From an uncultured Desulfuromonadales bacterium (GTDB lineage: Bacteria; Desulfobacterota; Desulfuromonadia; Desulfuromonadales; Geopsychrobacteraceae): a DNA stretch of 63,805 nucleotides. The notes beneath the pieces were generated by a model. It searched no databases and was not told the DNA's origin. It saw only the letters and a list, made by a program, of their open reading frames with translations. Shown here in pieces: positions 38,388-47,340 of the stretch (positions are counted from its first letter, which is position 1; each line of letters starts with the position of its first letter). A program made the translations under genes and the position numbers. The DNA is taken from the NCBI GenBank assembly GCA_945787295.1, contig CALZHQ010000038.1, positions 2,703 to 66,507 of the forward strand, given 5' to 3'.

Positions 38388-39686
38388 TCAGGCCTGCTTT
38401 CCCCGGCCTTTAAACTGAATCCTGATCGGCACTTGGTCAAAGCCAAACTTTTCGCGGAAACAATTTGTCAAATAACGCTGATAAGAGAAATGGACAGCGT
38501 CCGGTCGACTGGTAAAAAGGACAAAGGTTGGTGGTCGCACCGCACCCTGGGCAGCATAATAGAATTTAATCCGCTGACCACGCACCATCGAGGGCGGATT
38601 TCTCTGCAGAAATTCTTCCAACCCCTTGTTCAATTGTGCAGTCGGAATCCGACGATTAAACTCCTCGAAAACCTCGGCCACAATCGGCATAATCTTGTTG
38701 ACCCGCTGACCGGTCAGCGCCGAAACGAAAACCAGTGGCGCAAAAGGTAAATACTTGAACCGCCGCCGCACCTCGGCAACATAATTGCCCATGGTTTTTT
38801 CATCTTTCTCCGGCAGGTCCCACTTATTGACAACCAGCACCAGGGCCCGACCTTTTTCGTAGGCATAGCCGGCAACCGAAAGGTCCTGATCGGTGACCCC
38901 TTCGGCGGCATCGATCACCATCAGCACCACGTGCGCCCGGTCCATTGCTTTTAGTGCATTGACCGCGCTGTATTTCTCAAGTGTCTGGCTGACCTTCCCC
39001 TTACGCCGAATCCCCGCCGTATCGATCAACACATAACGCTTATCATCATAGGAAAACGGGGTATCGATACTATCGCGGGTGGTACCGGCGGTCGGATTGG
39101 CGACCACCCGCTCATAGCCGAGCAGCCGATTTACCAGCGAAGAGATCACCGCCATCCGCACCTCATCTTCCTGTTCGGTTTCTTCAGGTGCGGGCGGCAA
39201 CAATTCTTCCAGGTCATCGATCAGGTCATTAATACCGCGGCCATGTTCGGCAGACACCGAATAAATTTTTTCAATCCCCAGGGCATAAAATTCGCTGGCC
39301 CCCAATTCCTGCTTTTCACCATCAACCTTGTTGACCAGGTAAAAAACCGGCTTGTCGATCTTGCGCAACATTTTGGCGACTTCTTCATCTGAAGGCGTCA
39401 AACCCTCCCTGACATCCATCAGAAAGAAAATGATATCCGCCTCTTCGACGGCCAGTTGCGACTGTTCCCGCATCTGGGAAAGTAACTGATCCTCGCTGGC
39501 CGGCTCGAAACCACCGGTATCGATCAACAGGAAGGGGCTGGCAAAACGGGTCACTTCGGCATAATGACGATCACGGGTCACCCCGGGGAAATCTTCGACA
39601 ATCGCTTTTCGTTTGCCGAGCAAGCGATTAAAAAGAGTCGATTTGCCGACGTTCGGTCGGCCAACGATGGCAACTACTGGTAACAT
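38388..39686 (-). CDS. der: GTPase Der, second P-loop missing
   Basis: Tandem-GTPase needed for 50S ribosome assembly. The first G domain is intact (GRPNVGKS at 9-16, DTGG, NKVD). In the second domain the switch and later motifs are present ([23 protein letters not shown], and the KH-like C-terminus). The expected GRPNVGK is absent: the sequence goes from MAVI directly to SSLVNRLLG at residues 181/182 (39143/39144). The reading frame is kept and total length is 432, about seven short. This would remove phosphate binding by the second domain. Either a real variant or a sequence error. Confidence 0.93.
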   Translation of the reverse strand: MLPVVAIVGRPNVGKSTLFNRLLGKRKAIVEDFPGVTRDRHYAEVTRFASPFLLIDTGGFEPASEDQLLSQMREQSQLAVEEADIIFFLMDVREGLTPSDEEVAKMLRKIDKPVFYLVNKVDGEKQELGASEFYALGIEKIYSVSAEHGRGINDLIDDLEELLPPAPEETEQEDEVRMAVISSLVNRLLGYERVVANPTAGTTRDSIDTPFSYDDKRYVLIDTAGIRRKGKVSQTLEKYSAVNALKAMDRAHVVLMVIDAAEGVTDQDLSVAGYAYEKGRALVLVVNKWDLPEKDEKTMGNYVAEVRRRFKYLPFAPLVFVSALTGQRVNKIMPIVAEVFEEFNRRIPTAQLNKGLEEFLQRNPPSMVRGQRIKFYYAAQGAVRPPTFVLFTSRPDAVHFSYQRYLTNCFREKFGFDQVPIRIQFKGRGKQA

Positions 39687-39698
39687 GTATTCAACTTT

Positions 39699-40595
39699 CT
39701 ATTTGTAACCGAGTTCACGCAACATGCGTTCGCTCTGGCTCCAATCTTTATCGACCCGGACAAATAATTCGAGAAAAACCCGGGTCCCGAGAAAACGTTC
39801 GATCTCCCGCCGCGCATCCTGCCCAAGGGTCTTAATCATCTTGCCGCCCTTGCCGACGATAATTTTTTTATGACTATCGCGCTCGACATGAATCGTCGCC
39901 TGAATCACCACCAGGTTTTTCTCCGGCTTTTCTTCGAAGGTTTCTACCTTGACCGCCACCCCGTAGGGGATTTCTTCACTGGTCCGCCGCATCACCTTTT
40001 CACGGACCATTTCAGCGACAATAAAGCGCTCCGGTTGATCGGTCAGCATATCGTCTGGATAAAACTGCGGACCCTCCGGCAGGTAGGGTTCAATCGCCTG
40101 GAGCAGTTGCGGAACACCATCCCCAGTCTCGGCACAGATCGGCACCACTTCCTTAAACTCAAACCGCTGGGCATATTCATCGATTAATGCGAGCAGGCTT
40201 CGCGGCTCAACCATATCGATCTTATTGATAACAAGACAAACATGTGCCCGGGCTTTTTCCAGCAGCTTGAGGATGTATTCGTCTCCCCCACCCGGCTTGT
40301 CGTTCGCTTCAACCAGAAAGAGAACCAGATCAACGTCACTACAGGCACTGATGGCCTGATCGACCATGTAGCGATTGAGTTTGCCTTTCGGCTTATGAAT
40401 CCCGGGGGTGTCGACAAACAGTGCTTGACCACCGGTAAAATTGTGGATCCCGAGAATTCGGTTGCGGGTTGTCTGTGGCTTATTGGAGGTAATCGCTATT
40501 TTCTGACCGAGGATTCGATTCAGCAAAGTTGATTTGCCGACATTCGGTCGCCCGACAATTGCCACAAAACCCGATTTAAACTTATCTGACATCAA
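39699..40595 (-). CDS. era: GTPase Era
   Basis: 298 residues. G domain with GRPNVGKST, the switch [12 protein letters not shown] and NKID, then a C-terminal KH domain ([11 protein letters not shown]). Era binds the 16S rRNA 3' end during 30S maturation. Overlaps rnc by 4 nt and precedes der by 12 nt. Confidence 0.98.
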   Translation of the reverse strand: MMSDKFKSGFVAIVGRPNVGKSTLLNRILGQKIAITSNKPQTTRNRILGIHNFTGGQALFVDTPGIHKPKGKLNRYMVDQAISACSDVDLVLFLVEANDKPGGGDEYILKLLEKARAHVCLVINKIDMVEPRSLLALIDEYAQRFEFKEVVPICAETGDGVPQLLQAIEPYLPEGPQFYPDDMLTDQPERFIVAEMVREKVMRRTSEEIPYGVAVKVETFEEKPEKNLVVIQATIHVERDSHKKIIVGKGGKMIKTLGQDARREIERFLGTRVFLELFVRVDKDWSQSERMLRELGYK

Positions 40596-41299
40596 CAGTT
40601 CTCACACTTTCTTACCAAGGAATGGTCAAGGGCGGCAGCGGCAGCTTGCTGCTCGGCGCGTTTTTTACTCGGCCCGCTTCCGCTGCCGAGCAACTTACCA
40701 TCAAAACGGACCTCCATCGAAAAAGTCCGCTCATGATCAGGTCCTGATACCTGTAGCAGCTGATACTCCGGAAGGCGGCCGTAACCTGCCTGCAAACGTT
40801 CCTGCAGGCAGGTTTTATAATCGGTTCCGTAACGCGAGCGGGCCGTCGCCTCGATCGCTGCGGCGAAAATCTTTGCCACCACCTGACAGGCGGCGCTGAA
40901 TCCACCATCACAATAGACCGCCCCCAATAGTGCCTCCAAGGCATCTGCCAAGAGGCTCGATTTATCACGTCCGCCACTCTTCTCCTCGCCTTTCCCCAGC
41001 CGTAAAATTCTTCCCAATCCCAGCTGCCGGGAGATTGCAGCAAGGCCCGTCTCACAAACGACTTCAGAGCGGATGCGCGTCAATCCGCCTTCAGGGATAT
41101 CAGGATATTGCCGATAGACCCATTCACTGACCGCAAGTTCAAGAACCGCATCGCCAAGAAATTCGAGCCGTTCGTTATGCGCGGCCCCTCCGGTCTGTTC
41201 GTTACTGTACGATTTATGCGTCAGTGCCTGTACCGGCAACTGCGGATCTTTAAACTGGTATCCGATCAAGGATTCCAAGGACTTAAGATAAGCGGACAC
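40592..41299 (-). CDS. rnc: Ribonuclease III
   Basis: Double-strand RNA endonuclease for rRNA and mRNA processing, 235 residues. Seen: the catalytic ERLEFLGDAVLEL and ADALEALLGA, and a C-terminal dsRNA-binding domain (KTCLQERLQAGYG). The open frame reaches 41344, but that stretch includes the -10 box; GTG at 41299 is preceded by GGAGA and begins SAYLKSLESLIGYQF. Confidence 0.96.
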   Translation of the reverse strand: MSAYLKSLESLIGYQFKDPQLPVQALTHKSYSNEQTGGAAHNERLEFLGDAVLELAVSEWVYRQYPDIPEGGLTRIRSEVVCETGLAAISRQLGLGRILRLGKGEEKSGGRDKSSLLADALEALLGAVYCDGGFSAACQVVAKIFAAAIEATARSRYGTDYKTCLQERLQAGYGRLPEYQLLQVSGPDHERTFSMEVRFDGKLLGSGSGPSKKRAEQQAAAAALDHSLVRKCENC

Positions 41300-41333
41300 T
41301 AAGCTCTCCAGAAGAAAGAGGTGGTTGACGCGG

Positions 41334-41362
41334 AGTATAGCCAAAAGCCCTGGTCAGTTCAA
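41334..41362 (-). promoter_or_regulatory. Promoter of rnc-era-der
   Basis: Minus strand TTGAAC (41357-41362), 17-nt spacer, TATACT (41334-41339). Transcript start would be close to 41327, leaving about 28 nt of leader, which excludes the longer rnc frame. Confidence 0.65.
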
Positions 41363-41416
41363 ACAGTTTACGGGGCGACATGAAGCTATTCTGCTAAGAA
41401 AATAAAATGTTTAAAC

Positions 41417-41446
41417 TTGATTCACCAACAACGCTTTCCCTATAAT
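41417..41446 (+). promoter_or_regulatory. Promoter of tmk-holB string
   Basis: TTGATT (41417-41422), 18-nt spacer, perfect TATAAT (41441-41446). The leader would be about 77 nt long. The rnc-tmk spacer holds no other gene. Confidence 0.65.
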
Positions 41447-41529
41447 GATCTATTTTCAAAGCAGTCAGCTTAAACATACAATATCTGATGAAAAACTGCT
41501 TAAGACTCTAGACTCGGAATTCACTATAA

Positions 41530-42183
41530 ATGGCACCGTTCATAACCTTCGAGGGGATCGAAGGCTCAGGAAAAACCACCCAGATCCGTTTACTTGCACA
41601 GCGGCTACAGGAAAACAACACTGAAGTATTGCAGACCCGCGAACCAGGCGGCTGTCCGATCGCAGACCTGATCCGTAGCATCCTGTTAGATCCGGACAAT
41701 AACGCCATGGATTTCCGGACCGAATTGCTGCTGTATGCTGCAGCCCGTGCACAACATATCGCGGAGATCGTCAGACCAGCGCTGCTAAGTGACAAAGTCG
41801 TCCTCTGCGACCGTTTTACCGATGCGACCCTCGCCTACCAAGGTGATGGTCGCGGGCTGGATCGCGATCTGATTCTCCAACTCAATAGACTGGCTGCAGG
41901 TGATTGTACTCCTGATCTCACCTTGCTGTTCGACCTCCCAGTCGCAATCGGACTCGGCAGAGCCCGACAGCGGGAAACCGATCTACAGGACAGTTCCGAA
42001 GGCCGCTTTGAGCGAGAACAGCTCGATTTTCACCAACGGATCAGAGATGGCTATCTGGCATTGGCGAAGGCAGACCCGGAGCGGATTAAAATCGTTGACG
42101 CCGACTGCCCTGCTGAGCAGGTCTGCCAACAAGTCAACTCTATAGTCGAGGACTATCTGTTAGTCACGACTGGAGCCCTATGA
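41530..42183 (+). CDS. tmk: Thymidylate kinase
   Basis: Phosphorylates dTMP to dTDP, 217 residues. Seen: P-loop FEGIEGSGKTTQ, LCDRFTDATLAYQG with the DR pair, and the lid RQRETDLQD. ATG at 41530 has no clear Shine-Dalgarno (ATTCACTATAA precedes it), so translation may be weak or use another signal. Overlaps holB by 4 nt. Confidence 0.97.
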   Translation: MAPFITFEGIEGSGKTTQIRLLAQRLQENNTEVLQTREPGGCPIADLIRSILLDPDNNAMDFRTELLLYAAARAQHIAEIVRPALLSDKVVLCDRFTDATLAYQGDGRGLDRDLILQLNRLAAGDCTPDLTLLFDLPVAIGLGRARQRETDLQDSSEGRFEREQLDFHQRIRDGYLALAKADPERIKIVDADCPAEQVCQQVNSIVEDYLLVTTGAL

Positions 42184-43151
42184 CCTTCGATTCGATTATC
42201 GGTCACGACCGACAGAAAAACATTCTTCGCCGCGCCCTGAAAAACCAGCGTGTTGCTCACGCTTACCTGTTCGAGGGCCCGGAAGGAGTTGGCAAACGCC
42301 TGATTGCCCTGGCCATGGCCCGCGCATTACTCTGCGCAGTCAATCAGGGTTGCGGTGACTGTGCGCCCTGCCGCAAGGTCGACCACAACAATCATCCAGA
42401 CATCCACCTGCTCGATGCCGACGGGGCAACAATTAAAATTGACCAGGTGCGTGGCTTACAACAGCAACTGGCCCTGAAACCTCTCGAGGGCCGCTACAAA
42501 ATCTGTTTGATTGACGGGGCTGAACATTTCAATCCCGCAGCGGCCAATGCGCTGCTGAAAACCCTGGAGGAACCGCAGCCGAATACCGTCATCATTCTGC
42601 TCAGCAGTCAACCGGAAGCGTTGTTGGCGACGATCAGATCACGTTGTCAGCGCTTGCCGTTTCAGCGGCTGCCGAAGCAGCGCCTGACTGAAATCCTGGC
42701 TGATCGCCTTGACCTGAAAGAGAATGAAGCCGCTGTGCTGGCAGCACTCTCGGATGGCAGTTTCAAAAAGGCCCTTGGGCAGAACAAGGAACTTTTCCTG
42801 GAACAGCGGCATGACCTGTTACGTGCCTTACTGGCGCTCTCTTCCGGCAGCATCATTCCGCTGTTTAAATTGGCTGATGAATTAGCCGCAAACAAAGAAC
42901 ATCTCGTAGAGATTTTAGAAATATTCCAGGCGTTTTTTCGCGACTTGTTGCTCTTGAAACATGGTCGCCCGGAAAATGAACTGGTCAATCTCGACATGAA
43001 AGAAACCCTCTATCGGCAGCTTGGCTCAGAAACAACGTCAGGCCTGCTCAAAAAACTAACCGCTCTCGACGCAGGGCGTTACTACCTGCAACGTAATGTC
43101 AATCGGCAATTGGCAATGGAAATCATGCTGATGCGTATGAATGCTGCCTGA
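42180..43151 (+). CDS. holB: DNA polymerase III subunit delta'
   Basis: Clamp-loader AAA+ subunit, 323 residues. Seen: GPEGVGKRLIA (modified P-loop), a zinc module with CGDCAPC, NALLKTLEEPQPN and IRSRCQRLPF. The tmk-holB-PSP1 order is widespread and favours this over DnaX, as does the lack of a long C-terminal region. Confidence 0.95.
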   Translation: MTFDSIIGHDRQKNILRRALKNQRVAHAYLFEGPEGVGKRLIALAMARALLCAVNQGCGDCAPCRKVDHNNHPDIHLLDADGATIKIDQVRGLQQQLALKPLEGRYKICLIDGAEHFNPAAANALLKTLEEPQPNTVIILLSSQPEALLATIRSRCQRLPFQRLPKQRLTEILADRLDLKENEAAVLAALSDGSFKKALGQNKELFLEQRHDLLRALLALSSGSIIPLFKLADELAANKEHLVEILEIFQAFFRDLLLLKHGRPENELVNLDMKETLYRQLGSETTSGLLKKLTALDAGRYYLQRNVNRQLAMEIMLMRMNAA

Positions 43152-43183
43152 CAAAAGTTGTAGATAAAGGACAAAAACTTAGG

Positions 43184-44305
43184 ATGGAAACTCTACGTCT
43201 CGTTAGTATCTCATTTCATACCGCGGGCAAAATATTCGATTTTGACGCCCGCACCTTCGAACTGGAAACCGGCACTCAGGTTATCGTTGAAACTGAACGG
43301 GGTCGTGCTCTCGGCACCGTGGTCCGCACCCCCCGGGAGATTCACCCGGAAGACGCCCCACCCAAGCTGAAGGCGGTTCTGCGGGTTGCCAGTGAAGCCG
43401 ACCTGGAAATGTCGGCGAGCAACGCCCAAAGAGAAGCTGATGCCCGGCAATACTGCCAGCAAAGGGTCCAGGAGCGGAATATGGAGATGAAACTCGTTCG
43501 CGCCGAGTATCTGTTCGATGGCTCGAAGATTATCTTCTATTTTACCGCTGACGGTCGGGTCGATTTCCGCGAACTGGTCCGTGACCTGGCTCAGCATTTC
43601 CGCACCCGTATCGAGATGCGACAGATTGGTGTTCGCGATGAGGCGAAACTGGTCGGCGGTCTTGGCGTCTGTGGACGCGAGCTTTGCTGCAGCAGCTATC
43701 TACGGACTTTCGCTCCAGTTTCGGTCAAGATGGCCAAGGCGCAGGGGTTGGCCCTCAATCCAGCGAAGATATCCGGTCAGTGTGGACGGCTGCTCTGCTG
43801 TCTTGCTTACGAATATGAAACCTATAGTGAGCTGCGTAAAAACTTGCCAAAATGCGGCAAAAAGATCCAACTGGAATCTGGGACGGCAGAAGTTATTGCC
43901 ATCGATGTCTTGTCCCAAAAAATGACCGTCTGCCGTGCCGATGGCGAGCGTTGTCAAATCCATGTCGATGAGTTAAAGAAAGGTTTTGACAAACCGGTTG
44001 CAGACAAAGCAAAGTCAGCAGATAAAAAACCAGAGAAAACTCGGCAAGCGGATGTTCAGAAGCCGGACGATGAGGCAGGTAAAAAAGATGAGCGCCGCAG
44101 CAATAGGCGCTCGAGCACCCGTAATCGCAGACCGAAAAAGCCTCAACAGCAACCTCAGCAACAAAAAGCAGAGCAACGAACGGAAAAACCAGCCGGCCAA
44201 ACTCAGGAAAACAAACCGGAGCAGGAGAAGAGTCAGAATCGCCGGCGCAGAAGACGGCCGAGACGCCGCTCAAACAACCCGAAGCCGCCGGAAAACAACG
44301 CTTGA
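43184..44305 (+). CDS. PSP1-domain protein (RicT/YaaT-like) with basic tail
   Basis: 373 residues. The PSP1 domain (about 1-270) shows the hallmark LVGGLGVCGRELCCSSYL and ISGQCGRLLCCLAYE with paired cysteines. In Bacillus the RicT homologue acts with RicA/RicF in an Fe-S complex that modulates RNase Y; no RicA/F is visible here. From about 270 an unusual hydrophilic tail follows, rich in K, R, Q, E and N and ending in Arg clusters, possibly RNA-binding. Lies 32 nt after holB and before metG. Confidence 0.88.
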   Translation: METLRLVSISFHTAGKIFDFDARTFELETGTQVIVETERGRALGTVVRTPREIHPEDAPPKLKAVLRVASEADLEMSASNAQREADARQYCQQRVQERNMEMKLVRAEYLFDGSKIIFYFTADGRVDFRELVRDLAQHFRTRIEMRQIGVRDEAKLVGGLGVCGRELCCSSYLRTFAPVSVKMAKAQGLALNPAKISGQCGRLLCCLAYEYETYSELRKNLPKCGKKIQLESGTAEVIAIDVLSQKMTVCRADGERCQIHVDELKKGFDKPVADKAKSADKKPEKTRQADVQKPDDEAGKKDERRSNRRSSTRNRRPKKPQQQPQQQKAEQRTEKPAGQTQENKPEQEKSQNRRRRRRPRRRSNNPKPPENNA

Positions 44306-44342
44306 TTTTTTATGCAATCCGTCTTTTCAAGGAGAGCTTGAC

Positions 44343-45872
44343 ATGAGTAAGACATTCTACATCACCACGCCGATCTATTACGTCAATGATGTTCCGCATA
44401 TCGGCCATGCCTACACGACCCTGGCCTGTGACGTTATGGCCCGCTATAAGCGCTCCCGTGGTTATGAAGTTGCCTTTTTGACCGGGACCGACGAACATGG
44501 GCAGAAAGTAGAAACCGCAGCCAAGGCAAACGGAGAAACCCCGCTTGAACTGGCGGACCGGGTGGTGAAACGTTTCCAGGCTTTATGGGAGAAGCTGAAC
44601 TGCTCGCACACCGACTTCATCCGCACCACCCAGGAACGGCATAAACATACTGTCTCGGAGCAGTTCAAAAAGATTCTTGCTTCGGGTGATATTTACCTTG
44701 GCGAGTATGAAGACTGGTATTGTACTCCCTGCGAAACCTTCTGGACCGAAACTCAACTACTCGACGGAAACTGTCCCGATTGCGGCCGCGAAACGACGAA
44801 ACTAAAGGAAGAATCCTACTTCTTTAAAATGAGCAAGTATCAGGATCAACTTCTCAAGCACATTGAGGAGAATCCGGATTTCATACAGCCCAAAACCCGG
44901 CGGAATGAAATCCTCAGTTTCGTTAAGGACGGTCTGCGCGACTTGTCGATTTCCCGAACCTCCTTTTCCTGGGGAATTCCGGTGCCGGACAATGACAAAC
45001 ACGTCCTCTATGTCTGGTTCGACGCCCTGACCAACTACATCTCTGCGCTCGGCTACCCGGAAGACAAAGACGGCAACTACGCCAAATTTTGGCCGGGAAT
45101 TCACGTGATCGGCAAAGATATCCTCCGTTTTCATGCGGTTTATTGGCCAACCTTCCTGATGGCCGCCGGACTGCCGCTGCCGACGAAGGTTTTTGCCCAC
45201 GGCTGGTGGACCGTCGAAGGACAGAAGATGAGCAAGAGTCTACGCAACGTCGTGGAACCGAATATGCTGGTCGACAAGTACGGCGTTGATGCAATCCGCT
45301 ACTTTCTGCTGCGGGAAGTCCCCTTCGGACTGGACGGCGATTTCTCTCACAACGCTCTCGTGCATCGGATCAATTCCGATCTGGCGAACGACCTCGGCAA
45401 CCTGCTGAGTCGCTCGACAGCGATGCTGGACAAATACTTTAACGGCGAGTTGCCGAAACCGGGGCCGGCGACTGAAGCGGACCAGGCCCTGATCGACCTG
45501 GTGCCGGCCACTCTCGAAAAGGTTGACAAGCTGCTTGAAGAGATGGCTTTCAACAAAGCCCTGATGGCCATCTGGGAAATGATCTCAGCCGGAAACAAGT
45601 ACATCGATGATATGGCACCATGGGCTCTGGCCAAGGATCCCGAGCAACAGGAACGGCTTGCCAGCGTGATGTACAACCTGCTCGAATCGATCCGCATTGT
45701 CGCCCTGCTGGTGGCACCGTTTATGCCGGAAACCGCAGCGAAAACCATGCAAATCCTCGGCTGTGACAGCAACAATCTTTCCCTCGAAGGGCAGGACCAG
45801 TGGGGCGGCCTGCAGCCTGGCACGAAGATAGAAAAAGCCCGTCCCCTTTTCCCGCGTATCGAAACCGAGTAA
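44343..45872 (+). CDS. metG: Methionine-tRNA ligase
   Basis: 509 residues. Seen: TTPIYYVNDVPHIGHAYTT (HIGH motif), one zinc knuckle CTPC...CPDC (about 127-147), and GQKMSKSLRNV near 297. It lacks the C-terminal tRNA-binding (EMAP-like) domain of longer MetG forms. The frame is open to 43986, but ATG at 44343 has AAGGAGAG upstream and matches the family start. Confidence 0.97.
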   Translation: MSKTFYITTPIYYVNDVPHIGHAYTTLACDVMARYKRSRGYEVAFLTGTDEHGQKVETAAKANGETPLELADRVVKRFQALWEKLNCSHTDFIRTTQERHKHTVSEQFKKILASGDIYLGEYEDWYCTPCETFWTETQLLDGNCPDCGRETTKLKEESYFFKMSKYQDQLLKHIEENPDFIQPKTRRNEILSFVKDGLRDLSISRTSFSWGIPVPDNDKHVLYVWFDALTNYISALGYPEDKDGNYAKFWPGIHVIGKDILRFHAVYWPTFLMAAGLPLPTKVFAHGWWTVEGQKMSKSLRNVVEPNMLVDKYGVDAIRYFLLREVPFGLDGDFSHNALVHRINSDLANDLGNLLSRSTAMLDKYFNGELPKPGPATEADQALIDLVPATLEKVDKLLEEMAFNKALMAIWEMISAGNKYIDDMAPWALAKDPEQQERLASVMYNLLESIRIVALLVAPFMPETAAKTMQILGCDSNNLSLEGQDQWGGLQPGTKIEKARPLFPRIETE

Positions 45873-45898
45873 TATCAAGCTAGATAGATGCCACCTGT

Positions 45899-45927
45899 CG
45901 GGGCGCCTATGGCGCCCCGCTGTTTTT
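45899..45927 (+). terminator. Intrinsic terminator directly before tatD fusion
   Basis: CGGGGCGCC-TAT-GGCGCCCCG, a perfect 9-bp GC stem, then CTGTTTTT. It ends the metG unit. The next gene's GGAG follows the T tract immediately and its ATG is 12 nt away, leaving no room for a promoter. Confidence 0.9.
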
Positions 45928-45938
45928 GGAGCACACGT

Positions 45939-47327
45939 ATGTCTGCACAACTCCCCCTGCTGGTCGACAGCCACGCCCACCTGGATGGTGGTCAATTCAA
46001 CAGTGACCGCACGGAAACAATCGAACGAGCCCACGCGAATGGCATCAGCCATATCCTGACGGTCGGCTGTGACATGGAAAGTTCAGCGGCCAGTGTCGCG
46101 CTGGCGCTAAAGCATCGGAATATTTATGCTTCGGTCGGTGTTCACCCGCATGACGCGACAGAGATTTCAGCTGCAAGCCTTCAGCAACTCAAAGAGCTCC
46201 TGGGCCGGCCGAAAGTCGTCGCCCTCGGCGAGATCGGTCTTGACTTCTTCCGGGACCGGTCACCGCGCGATGTGCAACGTAACGCCTTCCGGCAGCAGAT
46301 TCAACTTGCTCGCGAGGTTGGCAAACCGATCATCATCCATGACCGCGATGCTCATGACGAAATCCTGCAGATCCTGCAGGAAGAAAATGCAGCTGACGTC
46401 GGCGGTGTGTTGCACTGCTTCAGTGGCGATACAGAAATGGCAAAGAAGTGCCTGAACATGGGATTCTACCTGTCATTCCCAGGAACAATTACCTACCCGA
46501 AAAATGCTGCAAGCCGTGACGTGGTCAAGGCGGTGCCGATTGATCGGATGCTGGTCGAAACTGACTGCCCATATTTATCCCCGCAGCAATTTCGCGGCAA
46601 ACGTAACGAACCTGCTTATATCCGCTACACGGCAGAAAAGATCGCCGATATCAAAGGATTGTCGCTCGAGGATGTCGCCCGGGTGACCAGTCGTAATTGC
46701 TTCGACCTGTTCGGTTTTGGCAGTGTCGATCAAAGCAGTAAAATTGCCTATCAGATCCGCGACTCTCTCTACCTCAACATCACCAACCGCTGCACGAACA
46801 GCTGTATCTTTTGCGCTAAATTTGACGATTTTATCGTCAAGGGGCATGAACTCCAGCTTGATCATGAACCCTCCATAGATGAGATCAAACAGGCAATCGG
46901 TGATCCGACTCGGTACAAGGAAGTCGTCTTCTGTGGTTACGGTGAGCCGCTGCTGCGTCTCGACCTGGTTAAAGAGGTGGCCAGCTGGTTGAAGCGACGT
47001 GGCATCAAGGTGCGGGTCAACAGCGACGGCCAGGCCAACCTGGTGCATGGCCGAAATATTCTACCTGAGCTGCACGACCTGATCGATTCCATTTCTATTT
47101 CGCTGAATGCCGCGAACCCCGAGGACTATCACCGCCTCTGTCAATCAGGTTTCGGCGAGAGAAGCTATCAGGCCGTAAAAGATTTCCTGCAGCAGGCACT
47201 CGACCATATCCCTGACGTGACTGCGACTGCGGTGACCTATCCAGGTATCGATATCGCAGCCTGTGAACAGGTCGCAAAAGAGTTGGGCGTCAAATTTCGC
47301 GCCCGTGAATACAATGAAGTCGGTTGA
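45939..47327 (+). CDS. TatD family hydrolase fused to radical SAM protein
   Basis: 462 residues. The N-terminal TatD nuclease (about 1-258) has the metal ligands DSHAHLD, GEIGLD, IIHDRD, LHCFSGD and VETDCPYLSP. The C-terminal part (about 265-460) is a radical SAM domain with CTNSCIFC (CxxxCxxC) and GYGEPLLR. TatD-linked radical SAM proteins exist as separate genes elsewhere; here they share one chain. The substrate of the radical SAM half is unknown. ATG at 45939 follows GGAG by 7 nt. gorA follows after 13 nt. Confidence 0.88.
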   Translation: MSAQLPLLVDSHAHLDGGQFNSDRTETIERAHANGISHILTVGCDMESSAASVALALKHRNIYASVGVHPHDATEISAASLQQLKELLGRPKVVALGEIGLDFFRDRSPRDVQRNAFRQQIQLAREVGKPIIIHDRDAHDEILQILQEENAADVGGVLHCFSGDTEMAKKCLNMGFYLSFPGTITYPKNAASRDVVKAVPIDRMLVETDCPYLSPQQFRGKRNEPAYIRYTAEKIADIKGLSLEDVARVTSRNCFDLFGFGSVDQSSKIAYQIRDSLYLNITNRCTNSCIFCAKFDDFIVKGHELQLDHEPSIDEIKQAIGDPTRYKEVVFCGYGEPLLRLDLVKEVASWLKRRGIKVRVNSDGQANLVHGRNILPELHDLIDSISISLNAANPEDYHRLCQSGFGERSYQAVKDFLQQALDHIPDVTATAVTYPGIDIAACEQVAKELGVKFRAREYNEVG

Positions 47328-47340
47328 CAAGGAGGCTGAG

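Noticed and set aside
43986..44342. N-terminal extension of metG
   Set aside because: It overlaps the PSP1 tail in another frame; ATG at 44343 has a strong ribosome site and the family start.
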